Source: Angiostrongylus vasorum
Taxonomy: Eukaryota; Nematoda; Chromadorea; Rhabditida; Metastrongylidae
Length of the DNA: 64,000 nt
Assembly: GCA_018806985.1 (NCBI GenBank)
Contig: JADANN010000240.1
Location: 124,001-188,000 of the forward strand
Reading direction: 5' to 3'
The position numbers and the translations under genes were made by a program. How positions within the stretch are numbered: the first letter of the stretch is position 1; every line of letters begins with the position of its first letter. The notes under the pieces were generated by a model. It was not told the origin of the DNA. It was given only the letters and a program-made list of their open reading frames with translations, and made no database searches. Below, piece after piece: positions 13,594 to 25,570 of this stretch.

Positions 13594-13970
13594 GGGGCGG
13601 GTAGCACAGTGGTAGTGATGTCCCTCATCACGAGCAAGATAGAAGTGCGATTCTGCTCTGGGCCAACCAACACCCCTCATCCCTACGGGGTGGCGAAATT
13701 GGCACCGGACTTGTCTGGAAAAAAAATCACTTTATGCAATCTAACTGGGAAAGCTCCAGCCCGGCTATCCCAGGACTCCAGGGAGAATCGACTCGATCAG
13801 CATTCTACCACATTCAAAACGAAATGAAAATCATCAAACAGCAGCCGAAAGCAAACGTAAAGGTTGGAAGACCTTCGAGGATGATGGGTGCGAGGAAACG
13901 AATCGAATGTGAGCAGTGCTGGGATCCGCACGGTAGACGTGAAGACGGGTCATATAAAATGAAATGAAAT
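13594..13970 (+). repeat. SINE-B copy, full length
   Basis: tRNA-like head with a perfect A box (TAGCACAGTGG) and B-box-like GTGCGATTCTGC, then the core shared with SINE-A (ATCCCTACGGGGTGGCGAAA, ACCGGACTTGTCTGG), then a private body and the tail GTGCTGGGATCCGCACGG, GAAGACGGGTCATATAAAAT. The tail resembles an RTE C-terminus and 3' UTR. Confidence 0.88.
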
Positions 13971-14518
13971 AGAATAAAAAGTGTTATGCTAACAAACCAG
14001 ATATATTCCTCATTCATTTAAAACTCTCTGCGACTGGTGTCCAACGATAATTAAAGGACTTATGAAGAACAAAACGCTGGCTATTCATGGGTATTCTTTC
14101 ATCGAAATGGTAATACGAAGTTGGTAAAAAAATTTAAGAGGATAATTTTATGGCATTGTCGCCTTCTAGAGAACCGGATTGCTCCGAGTCAATTGTGCAC
14201 ACTTGTCCCTTCTTCTGATGTGGGTCCTCTTGATCGCAACGAGTCGAAACCAGTGGAGCACCGCACAAATGAACTAACCTAACTCGGAAGTGCTCTTTTA
14301 TACAGAACGATTGTTGAAGCGAAACTGCTGAAACATTAGCTATTATTAATGAATAAAAACTGTTATAACAACCTCGTGCTTGCTCACCAATAGAACAGTA
14401 ACCAAGCCAGTGTGTTAATGAAGAGATTCTTCAAGTGGGTTTCATGATAAGTTCCTCAGATATTCCAATAAAAGCCCTTTAGGACTGAAAGGCTACGGTT
14501 TCACACAGGTGCTACATC

Positions 14519-14807
14519 ATGTCGAGCATCGAAAAGAAGGAATTCGTGGACAACAAATCCATACTTCCCGACATAGTTTACAGGAAAGTGGACGAGGCGG
14601 GGGGAATCTCAGCGAGGAAGTCGTGGATGATCTTCATTGTTCTTCTGGATGCAGTTATTGTTCAGTTTCCCAAGTGGACAATCATTTTGATCTCGTTTGG
14701 CATTGCGTATGCCTTTCACAAACTCTGCAGCCTTCGCCAGCACTTCCGTTCTTCTGTCCTTAAAATCACTTCCCATCGTTTCTACGTAGAGCTTTACAAG
14801 TTCTCAT
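14519..14807 (+). CDS. Possible first exon of an unknown membrane protein
   Basis: ATG at 14519 follows a TTTCACACAG acceptor by 8 bases, a typical nematode gene start. About 96 codons are open to a GTAAGG donor at 14808 (GTAGAG at 14786 is an alternative). The N-terminal 35 residues are charged and hydrophilic (MSSIEKKEF, LPDIVYRKVDEAGG); residues of about 36-66 are hydrophobic enough for one long or two short membrane segments (WMIFIVLLDAVIVQF, WTIILISFGIAYAF). No family recognised. If spliced at neither donor it ends at a stop at 14831. Later exons were not found in the T-rich DNA downstream. Confidence 0.45.
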
Positions 14808-15295
14808 GTAAGGTTGCGTTTGGATGCACCTAACGAGACTCAACGTTGGTGTAGCAGCTCGAGAGTCTGTAGTCAAATCCTAGATTGATTTCGAAATTCT
14901 CGGATTTGTCAGCACTGCCATGACAGTGTTGGATAAGCCAGTCGTAGTCTCCAGCCGTGCTATCTCTAATAGTATCTTCTCGAAAGTCAGCTTAAGAATT
15001 TAACAGACTCCATTTGACGGACGACAGATTTGGGACTTCCTCGCCTCAAATATCTCTCCTTTCTGAAGAAAAAAACAAACATTATACGAAAGATACAATA
15101 GTTCAGTCCTGAACCACTTTTTAAAAAATGTAGTTTTTACTACAAGAGGGTAGGCAGAAAAAAAATTGGTACGAAAATAAAAGCGTCATCATAAAATGTG
15201 CAGTAGACCATTCGCGATGATAGTTAGCACATTCGTATACGATAAGAGGAAAACGAATACCTAAACTTTTATTGTTCTATCTATATATAAATATA

Positions 15296-15968
15296 GGAGC
15301 GGATAACACAGTGGTAGTGATGCCGTCATCACAAGCATGGTACTAGTTCGATTTCGCTCCGGGCTAACCAAGCTTCTCATCCCTCCGGGGTCGTGAAATT
15401 GGTACCGGCCATGTGTGGGAAAAAAATTGCTCTCTGCAATCCAACTGGGTATGCACCAGCCCAGCTATCTCAGGACTCCAGGGAGAAATTCTCGACCAGC
15501 ATTCTACGACATTCAAGATGAAATGGAAATCTTCAAGCGGCAACCGAAGCCACACGTAAAGTTGGAAGATCTTCGTGGACAATGGATGCGAGGAAACGAA
15601 TCGAATGTGAAAAATGTTGGGATCCGCACAATAGATTGAAGACGGACCATAAAGGATAAAGGATAAAGCTCTCGGCGTTGATCAATCTCTGAGGGATGGG
15701 CCATGCATTCGACTTCATTGAGCACCGTTTGGAGATGATTGTATGTGCATATCTGGCCTTTAAATGACTCGCAGTGACTTGCCGATGTGTCGAGCCAGTG
15801 CTGCTATCCTCCCTAAACAGGTCTGGCAGCAATTTGCCAAACCCGGAGGGATGGAAGGCTTGGTGGACCAAGGGCGCGGGGATCGATCCCACGTATGAGT
15901 TGCAGGGCGCCTCCGACCAATGCGCCACACGCGCCCGAAGACGGATCATATAAAATAAAAAAAATAGA
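15296..15968 (+). repeat. SINE-B copy interrupted by a SINE-A
   Basis: 15296-15651 and 15951-15968 are one SINE-B. Its head folds as a tRNA-like arm: GGAGCGG (15296) pairs with TCGCTCC (15354-15360), with TAGTTCGATTTC as the B box. The insert at 15652-15936 falls within the tail. Confidence 0.9.
15652..15936 (-). repeat. SINE-A copy inserted in a SINE-B
   Basis: Full-length reverse copy with a doubled tail unit (AAAGGATAAAGGATAAAGC). GAAGACGGACCATA (15638) and GAAGACGGATCATA (15937) flank it as a 14 bp target duplication. The surrounding SINE-B resumes right after. Confidence 0.92.
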
Positions 15969-17062
15969 ACGAAAAAAGTATATGAGTATATTCGGACACT
16001 AATGCACTAAAATAATGGCAACTCTGTACAATTATCAATAAGTTGACCTCTGAATTCTCACGAAAGCTAAAATTAGAAGCGAAGTAAAAATAACGTGCTC
16101 CAGCGATAAAGTGTGAGCTAGCATTGATCGCCTAATGGGAACTCGAATGTCCCCTGTTTCTTGAAGAAAGGCTTCTCGTGAAGTAACACTTGCAAGGCAG
16201 TTGTGTTTTATTCTTCTACCTTTTGAGTGAAGACTCTTATGTCTCTTATAATTAAGTGCTTAACAGTTTGCTTAAGTGGCTTGGCTGCAACTTTTGTATA
16301 GGCACTGGTTCGCTCAGGAATTTCCCAGTTCCACTTCCTGGATTCAATCAATTCCAGTCGTTTTTTTGTTGTGAATATATGTTCTGGTCCTAGTTTACCC
16401 TTATGCAACGTATATTCGTACGCAGAATACAGCTAGCGAAAGATCAGATTTTTTTAGGACTGCTCTAGTTTTCATTTCATGCTTTTCTCTGAATTGAATT
16501 CTGGCCTCCTCTCTTCTGTTTTCAAACGATTCTTAAGTAGTAGGTTCCAATAACTTCTCCAGAGCAGTAACGCGCCGAGCCAAGAGTGGACGAGTTTCAC
16601 GCGGCCTGCTATTACGAGTCCTATCGCGATAACTCCTGAGCACGTGAGTCATTCGGCTTCTGGATAGTGTTCCGGTTCCGTTATGCTCTCTGAAGCCTTT
16701 TTTCTTCTTATCCTCCTTCATATTCTACCCTCTTACGGCTTTTTATAGCTCTTATGGCGTCTACCTTGAGGCTAGCTTATATCCTCTGTGGCTCAGTACT
16801 AGGCTTCTTTCTTTGTTACACGGTTTGTTCGCTAGTGTTATTACCAATTCCGTCAATAGTTTCACTATGAGAAAAATCAATTCAGCCGGAGGCCCCTTCT
16901 ACACACTTCTGTCGACCATAAACTATATCGATCTATGGCGCTCGAAGGTTCGTAACTTTTTGGATTTCGTTCAGATTTGATGTATTACCTATCTTTCTGG
17001 GAAAGTAAACGCAATGGTGTAAACGCTGATTGTTTTGGAGTTTTTAATACGTTAATAATGGG
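15969..17062 (-). other. Possible decayed coding remnants on the - strand
   Basis: Two - strand frames, 16533-16721 (basic, Arg-rich) and 16208-16408 (Lys-rich), and two beyond the next SINE-A (17703-17897, 18050-18316), share orientation and polar composition like a decayed mobile-element polyprotein. No diagnostic motif was found, so identity is open. Confidence 0.2.
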
Positions 17063-17328
17063 AGACCCTGCAATACACGTGGGGTTTATCCCCATGCCCC
17101 ATGCCTACCAAACCCTCCGTCCCTCCGGGGATGGAAAATTGGTACAACATTTGTCTGGAAGTGTAAGAGCGCTGGCTCTATACATCAGTAGGTCACCGAG
17201 AGTCATTGTAAAGACCAGGTTTGCATTCAGCCACCTCCAACGATGCTTAACGAAGTCGACTGCATGGCGTATTTTTTCAAGGATTGATCAATGCCAAGAG
17301 CTTTATCACTTTATCCTTTTTGATAACG
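17063..17328 (+). repeat. SINE-A copy, head partly lost
   Basis: Begins near CCTGCAATACACGTGG and continues through the core (CCTCCGGGGATGGAAAATTG) to the tail (GAGCTTTATCACTTTATCC). The A-box part is missing. Confidence 0.85.
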
Positions 17329-18395
17329 AAAATTGTTGGCGCATTTTTTAACATTTCGAATTCCATTATCTCTATCTGTGCCCTTAGATTTTGTTGCCGG
17401 ATCTTTTACAGTTGTACTGATTTGCAAGCTTTAACAATTGTCCAAAGTAGATGTCTATTGGCGCAATCAGTATTCCTTCCACGTGCGAATCCATCGTTTC
17501 CTATTCTTTGCTTAGGTCCTAGTTCTTCCTATTTGTGTTAAGTTAACAATGGTTTTATTAGGATGTAAGTTCGTCTCTATCATCTGCAATCCCAATAATC
17601 CTTGGTTAAGTCGAGAAGACAGAAAGTCGCCACACGCCACGTTATGCACGGTAATGTTTAGTGGACTTCACTAACCCATGGGATACGTAGAGCAGCACAG
17701 TGCTATTGTGATGCCTTCCCCTTTTTTTCATTCGTTTTGGTCACAGGTTTGAAATGGATCGCCCTATGAGCTTTGTTGTGGGATATGTTTGTTATTAGCT
17801 CGGGTTCCGAATAGAAGTATTGGACTTCAACATGGCTAACTCGACTGTGCGTCGCCCTTCGACACTCAGGAACACCATCGTCCAGGATGTAAGTCATTTG
17901 AGGGATTTGAGAATTAAAGAAGTTAAATATCTTGTAATGTTAGTGCATTCTTTAAGTTCTTCCAAAATTGGGTCAAAAAATTTTAATGTTGGTTTCGTTT
18001 TTGCGTTATACAGTGGGTTATAGATCTTTGCCAAATTTAACTAGTGCAGTTAAGAAGAACTGTTGCACTTAACATGAAACTTACTGATCAGCGTGGTGTT
18101 GCTCGTACAACAGAATTTCCTTTTCTTAAGGTCGTTAGTGGCTTTAGTATCAGTGATAATGAGTTCTTTAGTGCCCAGTGAATCCTGCAAATAATTTTCG
18201 GATCCAAAATGCTTTTTTATTCGTTCTTTTTTCCTTCTGATATACTGATTGGTTCTGCAGTTAATGTTAGGACTCGTGGACAGTTTCCTTGCGAAACGAG
18301 TTCTGTTGTGGTACATAAATCTTTACACTTTTTTTTTACTGTAGAACATCTTTAGTTATATCATAAAAAAGTAGTATTTAGGTTGAACTACTGCG

Positions 18396-18468
<73 letters not shown>

Positions 18469-20404
18469 GTATATATTAATACAAGTAATAAGGACGGTTT
18501 ATGTTACTGAAGAAGCGTTGGAATGGAGCGCATGTTGTGCGAAGACCCTGGTGGAAGATTTTTCTTGTCTGCTAACCTAAGCATGAGTAATACTTGTGCC
18601 TACTCGAATAACCAAGAGTACTGTGATGATCTTAGTCAGCAGCGCCACAGTCTTTAGAATGAGTTCGTGGATGAAGATGGTCGCAGACGAATGGGCGAAG
18701 ATTTGCGAAATAGTAGAGCCCCACTCCGTCCTGATAATCAGGTGTTTTCTTTTTGCAACAAAAAATTGTGCTCACAAATTACTTATGTTCTAAGCATTTA
18801 GTCGCTTGAACAAAGTGTTTATTTGCTGATCTAAACTTGTTAAAGGTCATAACAGTGAAGAGTTTTTTGCAACCAGTATATCTTCGAAAGTTACGCTGGG
18901 ATCCGGTGAAGATGGCCCTCCAAGTATCCAAAACAACAATTTTCGGTTGTTTGTAAACTCCCTAATATTCCACGCTTATGAACGCGATCTCTTGCAAAGA
19001 AGTGCTTCCAGGAACCACATACCACTGGAGATCAACTTTGTAAACTTTCGTCGTCCGGAACGTAATCAAGAGAATCGTCACGGTTTCTGAAAAATGCTCC
19101 AGCGATATTCACTTCTATTTCCACTGATCTGCCATCGCCATTGTTTACTAACGGCTATGATAACCATGTTTATTTTAAAGCAAGGTTTGTTCAGGATGAA
19201 AGCATTGAGCGAAAACGTGATTCCATTGTTATGTATCGAGATAACCCGACGCTTATTCTTGATGATGCCGGCCGGCATCGATTCACTTAGAAAGTTCTGC
19301 GAAGATCGACGTCGTCCAGAGGAGTTTTGTTGTTGTTTCGATAAGGGCTGTCTGATGTGAGACATTCATCTGCTCAGATACTTTTGCAGATACTTTACTG
19401 GAGAGTCGGCAAATTTCCCGTTCTGTACTCTACATTACTAGCCTAGCTCTCTCCTACTTGCTATTTTTAACGAGATTTTGTTCAATACTGATTTAGTTTG
19501 GATACCAAAAGAGATTTTTTTTTGCTTATATTAGTTGAGATGTGGTACTTCTGCAGTTTAGTTCTTCATTAACCAGTCTTCAAACATATCTTCAACCTCT
19601 TTTTTATGTCGTTGAGCTTTAATACCTTCTGTTTATTAGAACGTGGTTCTAAAAGTTTTCTAATTAATGGCTTTGTTATCATATGGTCAGTTTGCTCTAT
19701 TTATATCGGAATGTGATCTATTTTCACATGTCCACACTTTCTACACGAGCGATCTCCTACCTATAGGACGCGGACGATCCAGAGTGGGGTTGAACGACCA
19801 ACGTGCTCATAGTAATTGGCTTTAATACCACTGCGCTACGCGCTTCTTATTCACACTGTGCATGTCATATCATCTATCTTCCCATATTATGGCATACCAG
19901 CAGTACTTTCGAAAAAATTTGTTCCCTTAGGTCTGTTATCCATGAAAGTTGTAGAGTTTGCGTGCAGGTTCTGACATACTCGAGCATTTGGTTTTCATGG
20001 ACGCCGTTTAATGCAGAATGAATTGATTTCTTTCTTAACCTTTTGGATAACACTGCTGGTTTTTTACCGTTTATGTACTGGAGAGCTTTCCGGAGACCAG
20101 TGTGATAGCAATTCGTTGACCACAGAGGCGGAGAGGGCTTGCTTAGGCCGGGTGATGTCGAACCAGATACCATGCAAGATATCTAACCTCAGCTCTTACC
20201 TCGCTATCTGTACATTCCTAATTCTATTTAGTTCGTCTTTCTTGGACAAGATGCACATGAATTAGGCGTTAAATTACGTAATCGCAGATATGATCAGGGG
20301 TTTTGGAATTGGTTCCGTAGACACTAGAGAACTTGTCAGTAGAGCACTAGTTTAACTTAAAGCCCGCCTTAAAATTTCGTCGAATGCTGTTTTGGACATA
20401 CGAG
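17329..20404. other. T-rich non-coding DNA
   Basis: The + strand is conspicuously rich in T, as in introns of + strand nematode genes. Apart from the (TA)n tract no feature is supported. Confidence 0.4.
18403..18467. repeat. (TA)n microsatellite
   Basis: About 32 AT units in T-rich non-coding DNA; no SINE is joined to it. Confidence 0.97.
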
Positions 20405-20660
20405 ATGCTCTGTAGTGCACAGGGTGGTTGATTCGATTAAATACGTGCACCACAAGTACATTCCTCTGGGGTCGTAAAGTTGCCTACGACGTTGTATGCG
20501 TGGATAAAAGTACTCTATAGATACATCGCTAAGCTACTGTGCAAGTCATTTTATAGGTGAGATGTGCATCGAATCACCTGTGCATAGAGACAAACGCGCT
20601 GCAAATCGTTAAGGGATGGATTGGCGCTCGGTACTTTATCCACAGTCCTTTATCTTTTGC
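20405..20660 (+). repeat. SINE-A copy, very old
   Basis: Recognisable by TTCCTCTGGGGTCGTAAAGTT, GCAAGTCATTTTATAGG and the end TTTATCCACAGTCCTTTATC. The head is blurred. Confidence 0.55.
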
Positions 20661-23600
20661 CCTTCATTCTTCTTCATACTTCGATTCGCGTTCAGATAGC
20701 ACCATCCATATATAATTGGTTTTCTATGAGTCTCCAACATTTTCACTTTATTTATTCATTTGCGACTTCGTTTTAGAATTATATTACTCGTCACTTTAGT
20801 GTTGTGTGCAAACAAAACCACCTCTGCACGTCTCGTTTGTAGTTCTCAGGACCGACTTTCAATTAAGCTCGAGATTGTTCACGAAGTTAGTGTTCATGTT
20901 TACACTAACGACTGTCATTTTGGGAAGTTGAGTGGGAATACCACAAAAATAATGATTATGAGATAATCAATACGGCAAATGTTACAGATATAAATATTTC
21001 TTCATCTTCGCTTAGAAAGTTTTGAGGTGTATTAGAGAACGCCTTGGATACCTATTGAAATTCAGCGACATGAACCACTGATCGACTAGCATTATTCACT
21101 GTATGTCCTGGTAAATGGGTAACCTTTCTAGTACTGCACTTTTGTTTATGTTATTTGAAATAACTGGTGTCATTCGTTCCATCAAAGGTTTGGTGAGTTC
21201 TCGGCGCTGCCTATTTGCTTTAGATATACGTAACTTTTGTAGTGGCATATATCACATCACAAATTCGGATGTATGTTTTATATGTTTGTAATGAAGAAAG
21301 AAGAATGTTTGGCAGTACGGTGCTTGTCCTACGGTTTTTTCCATAAAATCGGTTTCAGTATTGATCAACATGGCATTTGCGACAACACCTACATTTATGC
21401 AGCTGCAGTTCTGATGCTGCTCTGTTTTTCTTCACGGCTTCACTGCGTCTTAGTTTTTTCTTTCTTTTTTCTTTTTGTTCTCCGTTAAACTAATGTTCTG
21501 TGCATTTTGCTCTAAGCTAGTACAATTGTTATCATTTCTCTTTCCTCGACATCCTGTTAAACCATTGTTTTCGTTGAGCAGTTCTCTTTCTCACATATTC
21601 ATAAAGTCTAGTTACCTTTTGTAAATGACGTGGGAACATGATTTCGTGGTATTTTTTTCATTGTTTAGCGATCATTTTTATCCTAAAACTATGAAGAGGC
21701 CAGGAATCAAGTTCGCTCGCATGTTCCTCCATAGAAGAGCTAAACCGTCGTTCTCATTCCACTTAAATACGTCTTTGCTTTTTCTGCGTGGCTCTAACTA
21801 TAGAATTTCCCATTTCTTCACTGTGTCAAGTGCATCCAACCAACTAGTTGAATTCTCTAAAGACAGTTTTCTGATTGACTTTTACTGTATCATTCCTTGG
21901 TTCACTAACTGTGATGGTATATCTAGCGCAGTACATGCCACCCTTAATGTTTTTTAGGTAGATTTATTACTATGTTACATAGTGGACGTTAGTAATATGG
22001 TGCTATACATTTGTTTACGCTTCATCGTTTTTAGAGCCTTCGTTTTTTTTGTAGGCGGAGCTTGGCACGATTTTTCTCTTTCAGCACATTTTCTTTCCTT
22101 TTTCGTTTTCTTTTTTTAGTTGCTGAATGCTGTTCTTCTGATCTTCATCGATGGAGATAGATATGTACATGTAGTTTAAGTCATATGACTGAATCTAATC
22201 GGCCAAGTGCATACCAGATGTGCGGAAATGTCGCGATATTTAAAACTCGTTCATTCTTGAACAATTTTCCCCGCATATTTTGTTCCACTCGAGGCATTGC
22301 CATTGGCTAATTTTTGACTCTTCACTAAGTTTTCGTTATTGGCTGTACATACTTGCAAGTAGTTCGCTGTTGGCTTGACGGATTGGTTTTTTGTGCTCTT
22401 GTTGGCCGAAATTATACAATTTTATCCTTATTCGTTCGTCACGGTTTTAGTCTTTGCAGGTTACCAATCCTAATCTTATTCGCAGCATCTCAGTATTAAA
22501 CCAAGTGTTTTGGTTTCGTTAGGTTATTAAACTCCCCCTTTTTTCTTGACTTCTTTATCCACACCATCGTGATGTTCTTCTTAAGAGTTGATATGTAATG
22601 TAGGCAGTTGTTCATCACCTCTTCTGAATCACACAGCTGTAGTAGTTTGACGTTTATAGGTAGAAGCACAACTAAAACTGAAGTAGCGACAGGAATCGCG
22701 GTAGGACTTAGATGAAGCCTTGTAGAATGTGGAGAAACTTCAGTTCGAGACATAAGAGCTAGCGATTGTTTGTGATGAGCAGCGAACCAGAAACACCATG
22801 AAACGGGCTTTTTTTTATGAAATGATGGCAAAGTTTGCCAGATCACAAATAATGCTAGAGAATGTGTTGACACACGCATTCGTAAGAAGGGCAGGCTATT
22901 CAAGCTCCAAATATTCAGCTGGAATAGAATTCTTTAAACAAATTAAACAAAGAGTACTTTCTTTGAGAACAAACTGCTTCACAGTTCGCTTCGCACTATG
23001 CTGTTATACAGTTGATTATAGTAGTTCCTTTATATTCCTGCACATGGGTCGAACATGACATTACTATGTTCAATATGAATTACTGTACTACACAACACTT
23101 CTGTTCGGTATTATCGCCATGAATGTTCTTCTGTTATCATTTTCATGTTATCTATATTTGTACTGACAGGGCTTCGCGAACAGAAATCTGATGCGAAGTG
23201 TGAGAACTGCAGATGCGTAGGTTGTATTCTTTTGTCTGCTCACTAAAAACTTTGTTTTTTCTTATGTGAAGGAATTTCGTCTTAGTATACAGAAATTCAA
23301 TAATATACGTTTAATGAATTTCAGTTACTGTTGTTATACTTCAGCTCTCTACTGGGATGAGTTTAGGCGAATCCCTAGATCTAAAACGATGTTTGAGTTT
23401 TTAGCACATGGTGTGCCATTCTTGCCGACCACTATTTTTTTGCAAACATAGATTTACCGATTTAAAAAGGTTATCCCTAACTTTTCTGCCTAGACGTGTT
23501 CATAGTGGAGGTGTAGAAACAAAGCTACGAACGAGGTTTTCCTCTGAAAGTCTTTTGTATCTGTTTACATCTATGTAGCTTTCATTTTATTGGTAGAAAT

Positions 23601-24199
23601 CTCTACATCGATATTACTGTTTTTCTTTACTTACAAGTAGCCTTCAACGCTGTTCTACTATTGAGCGTTTATTTTGTTCTTAGCTGTTGTTTTATACATT
23701 GGTTCTCAGCACGCTCAGAACATACGGAGTAATATGCGACCCATAAATGTCCAAAGGTAGCTCTAAGCCCTTAACCTGCGGCACTTCGATAACTACGCAT
23801 AATTTTTTGTAAGCTACGGTACTTGGTGGTTTAGGAATATGATGGATCCAAGGATTTGCCTTATTGATGTAATGGTATAAACGGTATTCCTAGAATGTTC
23901 TCTAGTTTTTAATTTTCGGAAAAAAATTACGAATTTTCGTGAAAGTGCAAACGAGTTTTGAATTTTTAAAACGTTCAATGTATGCGTAGCTGCCGCAATC
24001 GTCAACAATACGTTGTCGAAACCGTCATGTCCTTTTAAATAAAATCCCGGCTGTTTAATCACTTCAATGCTCGGGATAGTGGCATAGAGAACGCTGTATG
24101 AACTCCGACAAATCAGAATTTTATCATTGTGGAATAAGGGAACTTGGGAATATTTTGTGGGCAAAGTTCTCTAGATTTTAACGGTTTTTATCTCAGTTA
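20661..24199. other. T-rich non-coding DNA
   Basis: Same T-rich character for 3.5 kb with no repeat I recognise. Frames at 21625-21957 (+), 22496-22903 (-) and 23814-24164 (-) exceed 100 codons but show no domain or splice frame. It may be intron of a long + strand gene. Confidence 0.4.
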
Positions 24200-24496
24200 A
24201 AGGATGAAGCCAAAGGATAGGCTAAAGCTTCTCGGCGTTGGTCAATCCCTGAGGGATGCTCCATGCATTCGACTTCATTAAGTATCGTTGGAGGTGATCG
24301 AATGCATATTTGGCCTTTACAATGACGCGTGGTGACCAACCGATGTATTGAGCCAGTGCTGCTATCCTCCCGGATGAGTCTGGTACCAATTTGCTGACCC
24401 CGAAGGGTATGGAAGGCTTGGTGGGCCTTGGGGGGCGGGCATCGATTACACGCGTGTGTTGCAGTGGCGCCTCCAACCACTGCGCCACACGCGCCC
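24200..24496 (-). repeat. SINE-A copy with target-site duplication
   Basis: Full-length reverse copy ending in the tRNA-like head (GCGCCACACGCGCCC). TTTATCTCAGTTA is at 24187-24199 and again at 24497-24509. Confidence 0.92.
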
Positions 24497-24654
24497 TTTA
24501 TCTCAGTTAGTAATGTTAATTATGAGCTTTGTTTGTTAGAAGACGAGATTGTTCCCGCATCTCTGTAGTGATAATAATGCTCATCAGGCGTAATTCGCAA
24601 AAGTGAGGTAAGCACATCACTTCGTAGTCAACGTAGATGAAGGGAAAAAAAGTG

Positions 24655-25045
24655 CCGTCCTAAGGGCTTACCGCCTCATCATGGCTGGCTGGTGTTGCTG
24701 GGTGTCGGGTTGCGATATACAGCTGTGGATCCATTCCCCTGACAGGGTCTCCCAAACTGAAAAAAAAAGTCCGGTGTTTCCATCAGGAAGCCTAGCTAAG
24801 AGTAAACCAATACCAGGATCCAACACCGTGCTGATACCAAACTAGTCGCCTGGTGGCAAATCTGCCTGTGATCCACAACGGCGGCGACTGCCTGTAATGG
24901 TGACGACCTGGGGCAGACTTTGGCCTGGCTGTCCTCGGAACTCCAGGGAGCCACAATTGCTTAACCAGTAAAACTCCAAAAAAGTGTAGATTATGTTGGA
25001 GCCCGCATAACCAGTGAGGACGGTCCATCCTAGTAAGTAAGTGGG
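24655..25045 (+). repeat. Family D repeat, long copy
   Basis: Collinear with the copy at 4527. The end reads C-R-L-C-W-S-P-H-N-Q-stop in one frame, like an RTE C-terminus, followed by GAGGACGGTCCATCC. Confidence 0.85.
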
Positions 25046-25227
25046 TAAAAAAGTACTCGGCTTACACATATTTGTCGGCAAGTTGCAAGATTTCTTCCTT
25101 TGAAACGATTAGGTTCTAGTTTTCTCTGGCTGGTTTCTCTGGCTGGAACTGCAGAAACGGAATTTCATTAAGGAGGAAGTAGGTACGTTTTAAAGTACTC
25201 ATCATTTAGGATCGCCACTTCATATAA

Positions 25228-25228
<1 letters not shown>

Positions 25229-25305
<77 letters not shown>
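25229..25305. repeat. (TA)n microsatellite
   Basis: About 38 TA units joined directly to a headless SINE-A. Confidence 0.97.
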
Positions 25306-25308
<3 letters not shown>

Positions 25309-25310
25309 AT

Positions 25311-25570
25311 ACCGCCCTGCAACACACACATGGAATCGATCCCCGCGCCCATGGCCCACTAAGCCTTCCATCCCTCCGGGGGTCGGCAAATTGGTACTAG
25401 ACATATCTGGGAGGACAGTAGCACTGGCTCGATAGATCGGTAGGCCACCGTCAGTCATTGTAAAGGCCAGATATGCATCCAATTACCTCCAAACGATGCT
25501 TAATGAAGTTGAATGCATGGCGCATCCCTCAGGGGATTGATCAACGCCGAGAGCTTTATCCTTTTTTTAT
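25311..25570 (+). repeat. SINE-A copy abutting a (TA)n tract
   Basis: Sequence from CGCCCTGCAACACACACATG to the TTTATCC tail is close to consensus. Everything before, including the A box, is replaced by (TA)n. Confidence 0.9.

Noticed and set aside
13734..13967. Frame ending in a C-W-D-P-H peptide that could pass as a small gene
   Set aside because: It lies wholly in a SINE-B; the peptide is the RTE-derived tail.
16977..17351. 124-codon frame ending in a conserved-looking peptide also seen at 2930, 24193, 24222 and 42058
   Set aside because: The peptide recurs because all these frames translate SINE-A copies in one orientation; it is not a protein family.
22496..22903. 135-codon - strand frame
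   Set aside because: No domain, no acceptor before its start, and composition like the surrounding T-rich DNA.
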